Source of the DNA: Bubalus kerabau
Lineage: Eukaryota > Chordata > Mammalia > Artiodactyla > Bovidae
Direction: 5' to 3'
Length of the DNA: 64,000 bases
NCBI RefSeq assembly: GCF_029407905.1
Contig: NC_073641.1
Location: 16,661,001 to 16,725,000, forward strand
The position numbers and the translations under genes were made by a program. The notes beneath the pieces were generated by a model that saw only the letters and a list, made by a program, of their open reading frames with translations, was not told where the DNA came from and made no database searches. Numbering within the stretch: the first letter of the stretch is position 1; every line of letters begins with the position of its first letter. This document shows, one piece after another, positions 22,560-32,768 of this stretch.

Positions 22560-22910
22560 ATCCATTTGAATCTGGCTTCTTTCACTTAGCCTAATGCATT
22601 TGAGATTTATCCATATTGTTGTAAGTACCATTCATTTTTATTTTTAATTTTTTGAGATGTAATTGATATAAAACATTATATGAATATTAAGTGTACAATG
22701 GACATTTGAGTTGTTTCCAGATTTTGGCTATCATAGATCAGAGCCATTATAAGCTTTCGCATACAAGTTTTTGAGTGAACATGTTTTCAGTTGAGTAAAT
22801 GTTTTGGAGTGGGGTTAGAGGGAAGGTAAGTATATGATTTATCCTAATGACAAAGTACCATACTATTCTCCAAAGTGGAGGTGCCATTTTGCATACCCAT
22901 CAGCAATGCA
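22560..22910 (-). mobile_element. Old L1 (L1M) ORF2 3' part, segment 1
   Basis: Reverse-oriented L1 end: GGCTTCTTTCACTTAGCCTA, TTTGAGATTTATCCATATTG, GTTGTTTCCAGATTTTGGCT, ATACCCATCAGCAATGCA. The same copy resumes at 23530 and 23838 after younger insertions. Frames are destroyed. Confidence 0.85.
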
Positions 22911-22915
22911 CCAGA

Positions 22916-23524
22916 TCAGTTCACTCGCGTCCGACTCTTTGAGACCCCATGATTTGCAGCACGCCAGGCCTCCCTGTCCATCACCAACTCCCGGAGTTCA
23001 CTCAAACTCACGTCCATCGAGTTGGTGATGCCATCCAGCCATCTCATCCTCTGTCGTCCCCTTCTCCTCTTGCCCCCAATCCCTCCCAGCATCAGAGTCT
23101 TTTCCAATGAGTCAGCTCTTCGCATGAGGTGGCCAAAGTACTGGAGTTTCAGCTTCAGCACCAGTCCTTCCAATGAACACCCAGGACTGATCTCCTTTAG
23201 AATGGACTGGTTGGATCTACTTGCAGTCCGAGGGACTCTCAAGAGTCTTCTCCAACACCACAGTTCAAAAGCATCAATTCTTCGGCGCTCAGCCTTCTTC
23301 ACAGTCCAACTCTCACATCCATACATGACCACTGGAAAAACCATAGCCTTGACTAGACGGACCTTTGTTGGAAAAGTTATGTCTCTGGTTTTAATATGCC
23401 ATCTAGGTTGGTCATAACTTTCCTTCCAAGGAGTAAGTGTCTTTTAATTTCATGGCTGCAATCACCATCTGCAGTGATTTTGGAGCCCCAAAAAATAAAG
23501 TCCGGCACTGTTTCTGCTGTTTCC
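22916..23524 (-). mobile_element. BovB LINE, 3' end
   Basis: Carries the C-terminal BovB ORF (minus-strand frame of 142 aa at 22916-23344) plus more upstream RT sequence to 23524. CCAGA at 22911-22915 and 23525-23529 fits a short target duplication. The old L1 reads straight across the insertion (GCAATGCA to AGAGTTCC), which fixes both boundaries. Confidence 0.93.
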
Positions 23525-23529
23525 CCAGA

Positions 23530-23618
23530 GTTCCAAATGCCCCATATCCTTGTACACACTGTGTAGATATGGTTGTTTGTTTGTTTTTTCCCATGCCCCA
23601 ACCCCTCTTCTAATAGGT
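23530..23618 (-). mobile_element. Old L1 (L1M) segment 2
   Basis: GTTCCAAATGCCCCATATCC, then TTGTACACACTGTGTAGATA continue the reverse L1 order after the BovB insertion. Confidence 0.75.
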
Positions 23619-23826
23619 GTGTGTTAGTCTCTTAGTTGTGTCTGACTCTTTGCAACTGCATAGACTATAGCCTGCCAGGCTCCTCTGTCCATGGGATTCT
23701 CCAGGCAAGAATACTGGAGTGGGTTGCCATGTTCTTCTCCAGGGAATCTTCCCAACCCAGGGATTGAACCCTGGTATCCTGCATTGCAGGCAGATACTTT
23801 ATCATTTGAGCCACCAAGGAAGCCCT
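23619..23826 (-). mobile_element. Bov-tA SINE
   Basis: Reverse-oriented body and head (GAGCCACCAAGGAAGCCC). Perfect 11 bp duplication TTCTAATAGGT at 23608-23618 and 23827-23837. Confidence 0.95.
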
Positions 23827-23837
23827 TTCTAATAGGT

Positions 23838-23997
23838 ACATAGTGTGATCTCATTGTAGTTTTATTTTGCATTTTCTCAATGACTGATAATTCTTTTTGT
23901 ATGTTTATTAGCCATCTGTGTATCTTCTTGGATGAAATGCTTCATCAATCTTTTGCTTGTTTTTAAAAATTGTATTATTTTTGTCAAAGTTCAAGAC

Positions 23998-24034
<37 letters not shown>

Positions 24035-24240
24035 GTATATATACATATTCTGGATATCAAACTTTCATCAGATGTGTATCTTATACTTTCTCCCAGTCTG
24101 TGGTTTGATTTTTATTTGTTAAACAAAATCTTGCAAGGAACAGAAATTTTAAATTTTGATTAATTCCAATATATCAATGTTTCTCCCGTGGTTTGTGCTC
24201 TTTGTGTCCTATCTAAGAAATCTTTGCCTATTTCTTTTTT
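23838..24240 (-). mobile_element. Old L1 (L1M) segment 3 with internal microsatellite
   Basis: GATCTCATTGTAGTTTTATT, TTATTAGCCATCTGTGTATC, CTGGATATCAAACTTTCATC and CTTTCTCCCAGTCTGTGG continue the reverse L1 sequence. A (TG)n/(TA)n tract is embedded at 23999-24048. Confidence 0.85.
23999..24048. repeat. (TG)12 / (TA)n microsatellite
   Basis: Twelve TG units at about 23999-24022 are followed by TA/TATG steps to about 24048. Likely polymorphic. Confidence 0.95.
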
Positions 24241-24279
24241 ATTCTTTGCTTCACTGACTGGGACCACTGGTACACTTGA

Positions 24280-25640
24280 AAAAAAAATAAGACCTTTACT
24301 GAGATCTAACTCACATACCATACAATTTATCCATTTGAAGTACAGAGTTCAATGGTTGTTAGTGTATTCTCAAAGTTGTGCAGTTATCTTCACCACAATC
24401 AATTTTAGAACATTTTCATCATTCTCAAAAGAAGCCCCATAGCCATAAGCAGTCACTCCTCATGTCCCCCCCAGCCTGCTGCCTCTAGATAACCAGCAAT
24501 AGCTTCCCTGTCTGTATAGACTTACCTATTCTGGACATATCATATAAATGAAATCATATAATATGTGGTCTTTTGTGACTAGGTTCTTTCACTTAGTTTA
24601 TGTTTTCAACATTTATGCATGTTGTAGTATGTATCAGTATTTCATTTTGTTTTACTGCCAAAGATATTTCATGATATGGATATACCACATTTTATTCATC
24701 CATTCATCGGTGCCAGGCACTGTGATAGAGGCTTGGAGTTCATCATGAATGATGCTGATACGAATGTTTGTTTGCGGATTTTTTTGTGGACATTTGTTTC
24801 CTGTTAGGCATATACCTAGGAGTGAAATTTCTGGGTCATATGGTAGCATTACGTTTAAACTTTTGAGCAACAGCTATACTGTTTTCTAAAACAGCTGTAC
24901 CATTTTAATTTCCCACCAGCAATGCACTACTTTTCCAGTTTCTTACAACCTAACCAATTTGTTATTTTCTATCTTATAGCTTCAGTACAATTTTGGTAAG
25001 ACTAAATATTCTCACCTGTTTCTTCTTCTTAAAAGAATTGTTCTTGGTAAAGAATGGTAAATTCAGTTATTTACCATTAAGCATGATGTTAATTGTAGTT
25101 TTGTGGGTTTTTTTTGTAGATGCCCCTTATCCTTTTGAGAAAATTTCTTTTAGTTCCCAGCTTGCTGAGAGGTTTTTTGGTTTGTTTAATTATGAATATA
25201 TGGTGAGTTTTATCAAATGCTTTTCCCCTTATCTATTGAGATTATCATATGATTTTTCTTCTTTGATTTCTTGATGTTTCAAGATAGTTTCTTCAAACAT
25301 TGATTATTTTTTTTCTTTTTTCTCTTCCTTCTCAATTGATTCTTGAGAACTGAACTAATCATGCATTCCTGAGACAATAGCCTTGGTCCACTTATATTAT
25401 CTTTGATTTTGTAGTGCTTTCTTAAATAATTATTTCGAATTTTTATTTCAGCAATTGATTTGAATTTCATTAGCTCCTCTTTACTCCCTAATTTTTTCCT
25501 TTTTCAGAATATCCTATATTTGTTTGATGAAGATGCAATATTTTCTCAAATTTATTTGAGTATAATTAGAACTATTTGTTTTCTCTAGTGTTATTGTTTC
25601 TAATTTGTTTATTTATTTGATGATAGTCTTTCTCTTTTAA
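24280..25640 (-). mobile_element. Old L1 (L1M) 3' UTR and ORF2 fragments
   Basis: The first part (24285-24960) matches an L1M 3' end: CATACCATACAATTTATCCA, CACCACAATCAATTTTAGAA, ATACCTAGGAGTGAAATTTC. The second (about 25040-25640) is an internal ORF2 piece: ATTTCTTTTAGTTCCC, TTATCAAATGCTTTTCCCCT, ATCTATTGAGATTATCATAT. The jump in the L1 coordinate order means two pieces or an internal deletion. All frames are broken. Confidence 0.8.
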
Positions 25641-25727
25641 GTTGTAAACTACTCTCAATGTCCGATGAGCCTTGCTTGTCTATTCCTGACTAACAATGCG
25701 TAGCCATTGTTACTGGCTGCTGAGTGG

Positions 25728-25919
25728 TGAAGTGAAGTGACGTTGCTCAGTCGTGTCTGACTCTGTGACCCCATGAACTGCGTAGCCTGCCAGGCTCCTC
25801 TGTCCATGGGATTTTCCAGGCAAGAATACTGGAAATGGGTTGCCATTTCCTTCTTCAGGGGATCTTCCCAACCTAGGGGTTGAACCCAGGTCTCCTGCGT
25901 TGCAGGCAGACTTCTTACC
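25728..25919 (-). mobile_element. Bov-tA SINE
   Basis: Reverse-oriented; 3' end AGTGAAGTGACGTTGCTCAG, head AGGCAGACTTCTTACC. The flanks GGCTGCTGAGTGG and GGCTGACGAATGG are an imperfect candidate duplication. Confidence 0.92.
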
Positions 25920-26142
25920 GGCTGACGAATGGCTTCATTCCAGCGTGGTTTCTAACATTAGAATTTTGTGGCAAAATCATTTTTGAACTATTCATCTCAT
26001 TGCCCTTTACCACTGTGCCCATTTTTAGAACTGTTCATTGCCGTAACAATAATCTTTTTTATATTAATGAGGCAAAACTACTGTATGTTTAGGAAGAACC
26101 CAATCTTCCAGTTTATTTTCTAAGTCTCTTACTTTTTATTTG

Positions 26143-26330
26143 GGCTTCCCTTGTGGCTCAGTTGTAAAGAATTCGCCTGCAATGCGGGAGACCTGGGTTT
26201 GATCCCTGGGTTGGGAAGATCCCCTGGAGAAGGGAAAGGCTACCCACTCCATATTCTGGCCTGGAGAATACAGTCCATGGGGTTGCAAAGAGTTGGACAT
26301 GACTGAGTGACTTTCACTCACTCACTCACC
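26143..26330 (+). mobile_element. Bov-tA SINE, slightly shortened
   Basis: Head GGCTTCCCTTGTGGCTCAG, B-box-like GGGTTTGATCCCTGG, tail TTTCACTCACTCACTCACC. Target duplication TTTTATTTG at 26134-26142 and 26331-26339. Confidence 0.93.
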
Positions 26331-26339
26331 TTTTATTTG

Positions 26340-26841
26340 AAGGTGGCTCCTGCTCTATAACAAGTCATACAGTTTTCCCAGGTCAGTGGCAAACTCACCA
26401 TAGCAACAGCTAGCAAAAGTATTACTAAAATTTCATATAGATAAAAATTTGGAGAACTAGGCAATTGCACCAGTGTTCTAGAAACTTGTGTGTGCAGAAA
26501 TCCCTTTTAAATCTATGAGAAAATAAAATATAGAAGTAATTTCTAGGGCAAGTGGGGAAGCAACAAGTACAGAGGGCTGCTGGTGGAAGGGTCAAGCCCA
26601 GCTCAGGTGTCACGGTTGGGGTTCTGAACATTTACCACAAGGTGAATGGTGGTCCCACACTACCCCTAACTTGGGGTAAAAATGCCTCTCTCTACCATAA
26701 GTAGAATAAATTCTTATAGAGATAAGAGATGAAATAGAACCCTCAGAGATAAATGATGTACTGTATTAGGAGATGTAGCTTTAACAGAAGAGTAGAGAGG
26801 ATTTTAAAAGATGGAATTAGATTGGAACAAATCCTTTATGA
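26340..26841. other. Stretch without a recognised gene
   Basis: Mixed composition. The 68 aa minus-strand frame (26425-26631) has no support. Nothing recognised. Confidence 0.4.
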
Positions 26842-26852
26842 GAAAGCTTTTC

Positions 26853-28751
26853 TGAAAGATGTTAGTTCAGTTCAGTCACTCAGGCATGTTTGACTCTTTG
26901 CGACCCCATAGGCTGCAGCATGCCAGACTTCCCTGTCCATCACCAACTCCCAGAGCATGCTCAAACTCATGTCCATCAAGTCAGTAATGTTATCCCACCA
27001 TCCCATAGTCTGTCGTCCCCTTCTACCCCTGCCTTCACTCTTTCCCAGCATCAGGATCTCAAACAAGTCAGCTTTTCACATCAGGTGGCCCAAGAATTGC
27101 AGCTTCAGCTTCAGCATCAGTCCTTCCAATGAATATTCAGGATTGATTTCCTTTAGGAATGACTGGTTTGATCTCTTTGCAGTTCAAGGGAATCTCAAGA
27201 GTCTTCTCCAACACCACAGTTCAAAAGCATCAGTTCTTCAGTGCTCAGCTTTCTTTATGGTCCAACTCTCACATCCATACATGACTACTGGAAAAACCAT
27301 AGCTTTGATTAGATAGACTTTTGTCAGGAAAATAATGTCTCTGCTTTTTAATATGCTGTCTAGGTTGGTGATAGCTTTTCTTCCAAGGAGCAAGTATCTT
27401 TTAATTTCATGGCTGCAGTCACCATCTGCAGTGATTTTGGACCCAAGAAAATAAAGTCTGTCACTGTTTCTATTGTTTCTCCATCTATTTGCCATGCAGT
27501 GATGGGACTGGATGCCATGATCTTAGTGTTTTGAATGTTGAGTTTTAAGTCAGTATTTTCGCTGTCCTCTTTCACTTTCATCAAGAGTCTTTTTAGTTTC
27601 TCTTTGTTTCCTGCCATAAGGGTAGTGTCATCTGCATATCTGAGGTTATTGATATTTCTCTTAGCAATCTTGATTTTAGCTTATATTTCTTGCCAGGAGG
27701 TCCATACTGGCATTTCTGATGATGTTCTCTGCATATAAGTTAAACAAGCAGGGTGACAATATACAGCCTTGACGTACTCCTTTCCCTATTTAGAACCAGT
27801 TGGTTTTTCCATGTCCAGTTCCAACTGTTGCTTCTTGACCTGTGTACAGATTTCTCAGGAGGCAGATAAAATGGTTTGGTAGTCCCATCTCTTTAAGAAT
27901 TTTCCACAGTTTGTTGTGATCCACACAATCAAAGGCTTTGGTGTAGTCAATAAAGCATAAGTCAATGTTTTTCTGGAACTCTCTTGCTTTTTCGATGATC
28001 CAACGGACATTGGCAATTTGATCTCTGTTTCTTCTGTCTTTTCTAAATGCAGCTTGGACATCTGGAAGTTCTCGGTTCACGTATTGCTGAAGCCTGGCTT
28101 GGTGAATTTTGAGCATTACTTTACTAGCGTGTGAGATGAGTGCAATTGTGTGGTAGTTTGAGCATTCTTTGGCATTGTCTTTCTTAGGGATTGGAATGAA
28201 AATTGACCTTTTCCTGTCCTGTGGCAACTGCTGAGTTTTCCAAATTTGCTGACATATTGAGTGCAACACTTTCACAGCATCATCTTTTAGTATTTGAAAT
28301 AGCTCAACTGGAATTCCGTCACCTCCACTAGCTTTGTTCACAGTGATGCTTCCTAAGTCCTCCTTGGCTTCGAATTCTAGGATGTCTGGCTCTAGGCGAG
28401 TGATCACACTATCATGGTTATCTGGGTTGTCATGGTTATCAAGATCTTTTTTCTACAGTTGTTCTGTGTATTCTTGGCACCTTTTCTTAATATCTTCTGC
28501 TTCTGTTAGGTCCATACTGTTTCTGTCCTTCATTGTGCCCATCTCTGCATGAAATGTTCCCTTGGTATCTCTAACTTTCTTGAAGAGACCGCTAGTCTTT
28601 CCCATTCTATTGTTTTCCTCTATTTCTTTGCACTTATCACTGAGGAAGGCTTTCTTGTTATTCTTTGCAACTCTGCAGTCAGATGGGTATATCTTTCCTT
28701 TTCTTCTTTGCCTTTTCTGTCTTCCCTATCATATGCAGTGGACGTGTTTGT
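26853..28751 (-). mobile_element. BovB LINE, 1.9 kb 5'-truncated copy with most of the reverse transcriptase
   Basis: A perfect 11 bp duplication GAAAGCTTTTC (26842-26852 and 28752-28762) bounds the insertion. On the minus strand the order is linker region, then a 205 aa open frame (27790-28407) with fingers/palm sequence (KASGGDGIPVELF, FIPIPKKDNAKECSNY) and motif A FIDYTKAFDCVDH. The catalytic YADD (complement of 27627-27638) is intact, followed by the C-terminal domain. The endonuclease domain is absent and several frameshifts separate the frames, so this is a relic. BovB encodes an AP-like endonuclease and a reverse transcriptase acting by target-primed reverse transcription. Confidence 0.95.
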
Positions 28752-28775
28752 GAAAGCTTTTCCTTAGGCACATAA

Positions 28776-28905
28776 TTTCACCTTACAGGTGAGGTTACCA
28801 AAACACAGTGAACTGGGATCATGTAGAATGAGACTGTGGTCACGCAGGAAGGAGCTAGAACAAAAACCGTATACTGTGAAGCCAAACCTCGGAGTACTCT
28901 CCACT
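28776..28905 (-). mobile_element. Probable MIR fragment
   Basis: CACCTTACAGGTGAGGTTACC, then GTGGTCACGCAGGAAGGAGC is compatible with a reversed, diverged MIR core. Weak match. Confidence 0.4.
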
Positions 28906-29319
28906 GAACTGTTTCTTTCACTGAGTGATATCATGGAGACTTTCACCCTGTGGAGTTTTGTAGAAATTTCTTTCATATAAAAGTTTCTCTTACAGAATCA
29001 GAAAGTAACAGCCGAGTCCCAAGCACAGTAAGCTTATAACATAATAATGCTATTTTTGACACCTGTATTAATTTATTGTTTTGCATTATTTTTTTCCTGA
29101 CACGTATTGATGAAGACAGATTAAAAAACTTGGAAAAACACATAGTTAAATAAATCTTTGGGACAATCTCAGCCTCACTGTTGATGGGAAAATGGTAGGT
29201 GCCAATTAGAGAGTAAAATTCTCTAAGGAAAACCCAGGGTGGAGAAATGATTGTTTTGTTAACTGAAAAGATATCCATTTGTTTGATATGCCAGATAACA
29301 AGACAGTAATATTAACAAA
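28906..29319. other. Stretch without a recognised gene
   Basis: AT-rich. The 101 aa minus-strand frame (28973-29278) has no splice or domain support. Confidence 0.4.
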
Positions 29320-29575
29320 CCACTTATTCAAAAGAGTTATTCAAGGACGGCTATGTGCTGGGCACTCTTCTGGCACATTGTGATCAATATCAGACAATAA
29401 ACCCTGCCCTCATGAAGCTTACATTTTACAAGAAGATATGAGGAAAATAAGTAAATATTAGAAGCTGATAAGCTCTCTGGAGGAGAATAAATCAAGGAAG
29501 GAAGCTGAAGAGTGCTGAGCTTCCTATTTTAAACAGGGAAATCATGTAAGACCCCAGTGAAAGGTGACTCTGGAA
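29320..29575 (-). mobile_element. L2 LINE 3' end
   Basis: GGCTATGTGCTGGGCACTCT, then CCCTGCCCTCATGAAGCTTA and AGACAATAAA-type sequence form the reversed L2 3' end. The region to about 29575 follows the same element less clearly. Confidence 0.7.
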
Positions 29576-30248
29576 GACATGATACCTTGCCTGATCGCCT
29601 TTCCCGGGCCATGCACCTTCCTCCGATGGCTGCTGACGGTTCACAGAGAACTGTCCGCAGCTGATGACCTACCTTCTCCAGGGGCTACTCTGCACAGTTC
29701 CCTTGTCAGGTGGCCCACACCAGTGACTGAGGAATATGAGGGTACAACGCTGGACTTCTTCCCTCAGAGGGCACCATTAGGCAACGCAGATCAAGCTCCA
29801 AACCGTCTGTCTCCCACGCCCGACAGCCTAGATTTTACCTGAGGCAACATCCTTACTTCCCTCTTTCCTGTCCTGCTTCCTTCTCTCCCTCCTAGATTTT
29901 TCCCAAAGAGCTTTCAATCAAATACTTTAGGAGTCCAGGGGTGTGGGGAGGTGGTGCTGAGATACCCCATCCCTTAAAAAAAAAAGTCATATGCACACAA
30001 ATCCTTATTTTTGGATCCATTTCTTTGAAACCTACCTGAAGACTTTGGGTACTAGAAGTAGTCCTAGGAAACTGACTCTAAGGATGGGATTACTCACCAG
30101 ACAGATAGCAGTGACGTTCCTGCCCTGATGGTAGGTGGAACACTGCATTGGCGATGTTGTAGTGATGCGATGGCTAAGACCTTCTCCTCATGAATTTGGA
30201 CAGGATATAAGTAGGGGGGTTGCTCTGACTCCCATGGTTTCCTTTGTA
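29576..30248. other. GC/CpG-richer segment (29576-29860) then ordinary DNA
   Basis: 29576-29860 is clearly richer in GC and CpG than its flanks and stays open for about 92 codons on the plus strand. No domain is recognised and there is no good acceptor/donor pair. The remainder to 30248 shows nothing. Confidence 0.35.
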
Positions 30249-30465
30249 GTTCAGTTGCTAAGTCATGTCTGACTCTTTGTGACCCCATGGACGATAGCCT
30301 ACCAAACTTCTTTGTTCCTGGGGTTTGTCAGGCAAGAGTACTGGTGAGGTTTATCATTTCCTTCTCTAGGGGATCTTCCCAACCCAGGGATTGAACCCAC
30401 GTCTCTTATGTCTCCTGTATTAGCAGGCAGATTCTTTGCCACTGAGCCACAAGCAGTTTCCCTGG
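30249..30465 (-). mobile_element. Bov-tA SINE, diverged
   Basis: Reverse-oriented; TCAGTTGCTAAGTCATGTCT at the 3' end, B-box complement CAGGGATTGAACCCACG, head GATTCTTTGCCACTGAGCC. Older than most copies here by its substitutions. Confidence 0.9.
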
Positions 30466-31039
30466 CTTGGGAGAAATAGCAATTAGGAGAGCTGTGGAAA
30501 AGGTATAAGAAGTCTGAAGAGGGATCAGGATTCCAGAGACACTGTGACTTCCCAATGAGAATTACTACTTTTGTCTTCCCTACAACAAATTAACTATCCT
30601 TAAAAGTCCCCAGCAGAGACTTTTTTGTGGGGCTAGTGAAGAGGAATCCCTAATGCCAACCATTAAGCGAACTGAGATACATATGCACTATTATAAGTCA
30701 TGCCATATTGTTATGGACTTTTATCTAACAATGAGAACATAGATGATAGAACTCTGTTACTCACAATGTAATATTATTACTTAGCAGCTGAGAACTGGGG
30801 TATAGTCCAACTCTGTGTCCTCAGATGACCTTTCAGAATCCAGCTTCTCTACCTCTAATAGACTTTCCACATCTATAGCACTCTGTGTTCTCATTTATAA
30901 TATTTACTTTAATCATCGAGTGGTTGGGTACCCAAGGTTTAGCATAAATCCATGTCCACAGATGGCTTTTTGAAACCAGGCTTCTCTATCTCTAGAAGGC
31001 CTTACCACATCTCACAACAGCATAGTCTAATGCTGTTGA
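30466..31039. other. Unclassified; contains an imperfect direct duplication
   Basis: About 60 bp at 30815-30874 is repeated at 30953-31012 (shared phrases TGTCC, CAGATG, AGCTTCTCT / GGCTTCTCT, CCACATCT). It lies directly upstream of the ERV-L pol relic and could belong to it, but I cannot align it. Confidence 0.4.
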
Positions 31040-31640
31040 TCTGAGCATTCTTTCTAGAGAAGATCACATTTGCCCACTAAGTTGATGCCATCACGTTACC
31101 TGCACTTAGTGAGCAAAAGTGCTGAGTACTCTGAATGCCTTGGTAAGTAACACACATGAACTTCAGAGGGTGGGAGATAAGACTCACCAATATTAAGAGG
31201 CCTGCACATCAGTGACTTTTTAGGAGTCCTATAGTCAGGGGATGCTGGGCTATCCCATCTCAGGTGACAACAAGTTATTGTCCCTTGCATCTTGAGAAAG
31301 AAATGTCAGGCTTGGTTGGCCTCATCAGGCCTTGGAAGCAGTGTATTTCACACTTGGCAATTTCACACTTGACCCATTTATTGGATAATGTTAAGAGATC
31401 TAGCTTTAAGTGGGTTCCAGAGCAGACAGGGGCTTTGCAGTGGGTTTAGGCTTCAGCCTAAGCAGCTTTGTCACTTAGGCCATAACTGGTAAAGGCTTTC
31501 TGGGTAAAAAGGATGGTATTAAGACTCTGGCAAACTCCAATAAGAGAGTCAAGGCATGGATGCTTAGGATTCTAGAGCAAGGGCATGCTATTGGCAGCAG
31601 AGAATGGTACAGTATTCAGAAAGCAGCTCCTGGAAGAGAT
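31040..31640 (+). mobile_element. ERV-L-type endogenous retrovirus relic, pol (end of RT to RNase H)
   Basis: Nucleotide phrases such as TTCAGAGGGTGGGAGATAAG, TTTTTAGGAGTCC, CTTGGAAGCAGTGTATTTC and TTAGGATTCTAGAGCAAG follow ERV-L pol order. The position expected for the catalytic YxDD box (about 31074-31092) is degraded and reading frames are stopped. The relic is cut at about 31632-31640 and may continue at 36060. Assignment is from memory of the family's nucleotide consensus. Confidence 0.6.
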
Positions 31641-31707
31641 GGAGGCTATAAATGGGTCCAACAACATTGGTTTTGTGGTAGACAGAATAGCAGCTCCCCA
31701 AAGGTGT
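31641..31707. other. Short unclassified segment between ERV-L relic and BovB
   Basis: GGTTTTGTGGTAGACAGAAT, then AGCTCCCCAAAGGTGTTCA looks like part of another old repeat that I cannot name. Confidence 0.3.
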
Positions 31708-32520
31708 TCACTGGATGAAGCACAAGCTGGAATCAAGATTGCCAGGAGACATATCAATAACCTCAGATATGCAAATAACACCACCCTTATGGCAGAAAGC
31801 GAAGAACTAAAGAGCCTCTTGATGAAAGTGAAAGAGGAGAGTGAAAAAGTTGGCTTAAAGCTCAACATTCAGAAAACGAAGATCATGGCATTTGGTCCCA
31901 TCACTTCATGGCAAATAGATGGGGAAACATCTGACTTTATTTTTTGGGCTCCAAAATCACTGCGGATGGTGACTGCAGCCATGAAATTAAAAAATGCTTA
32001 TTCCTCGGAAGGAAAGTTATGACCAACCTAGATAGTATATTAAAAAGCAGAGACATTACTTTGCCAACAAAGGTCTGTCTAGTCAAGGCTATGATTTTTA
32101 CAGTAGTCAGGTATGGATTGAGAGTTGGACTATAAAGAAAGCTGGGCACCAAAGAATTGATGCTTTTGAACTGTGGTGTTGGAGAAGACTCTTGAGAGTC
32201 CTTTTGACTGCAAGGAGATCCAACCAGGCAATCCTAAAGGAAATCAACCCTGAATATTCACTGGAAGGACTGAGTCTGAAACTGAAGCTCCAATACTTTG
32301 GCCACCTGAGCCAACTCATTGGAAAAGACCCTGATGCTGGGAAAGATTGAGGGCAGGAGGAGAAGGGGATGACAGAATATGAGATGGTTAGATAGCATCA
32401 CTGATTCAATGGACATGAGTTTGAGCAAGCTCTGGGAGATAGTGGAGGACAGAGGAGCCTGATATGCTACAGTTCACGGGGTCACAAAGAGTTTGATACA
32501 ACTTAGCAACTGAACAACAA
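31708..32520 (+). mobile_element. BovB LINE, RT palm to 3' end
   Basis: Starts CTGGATGAAGCACAAGCTGG just upstream of the catalytic box, which reads YANN (31768-31779) instead of YADD. A 145 aa frame (31585-32022) runs from non-BovB sequence into this part. The 3' end is CAACTGAACAACAACAA at about 32504-32520. It lies tail to tail with the BovB copy at 32769-35707. Confidence 0.92.
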
Positions 32521-32768
32521 CAAAAAGGCTCCACTTAATAGCAAAGGAGGTGCATCAGTGACATGATTAGGATCCACTCTTCCTACATATACTCCATCAA
32601 ACAGAAGCTGCCATCCCAATAGTGTGGTGGCATGGTCTCTCAAGGGAGTGGAGACCTTGCAGCATTCGGTTTACTATACTCAGGTGCGCTATATTTCTTA
32701 ACTAAGTCATCACCTTTTGGTTCTGAGTCGCAAATGCAATGCCTGAACACACATGAATACAAATAGCT
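32521..32768. other. Spacer between the two BovB 3' ends
   Basis: 248 bp with no recognised family. It would be the loop if the flanking BovB copies pair as an inverted repeat. It may be residual ERV-L sequence, unproven. Confidence 0.35.

Noticed and set aside
27790..28407. 205 aa open frame as a host gene
   Set aside because: It is the BovB reverse-transcriptase palm, inside an element bounded by an 11 bp target duplication and broken downstream.
31585..32022. 145 aa frame as an intact reverse transcriptase
   Set aside because: It begins in unrelated sequence, holds only the part after motif A, and its catalytic box reads YANN.
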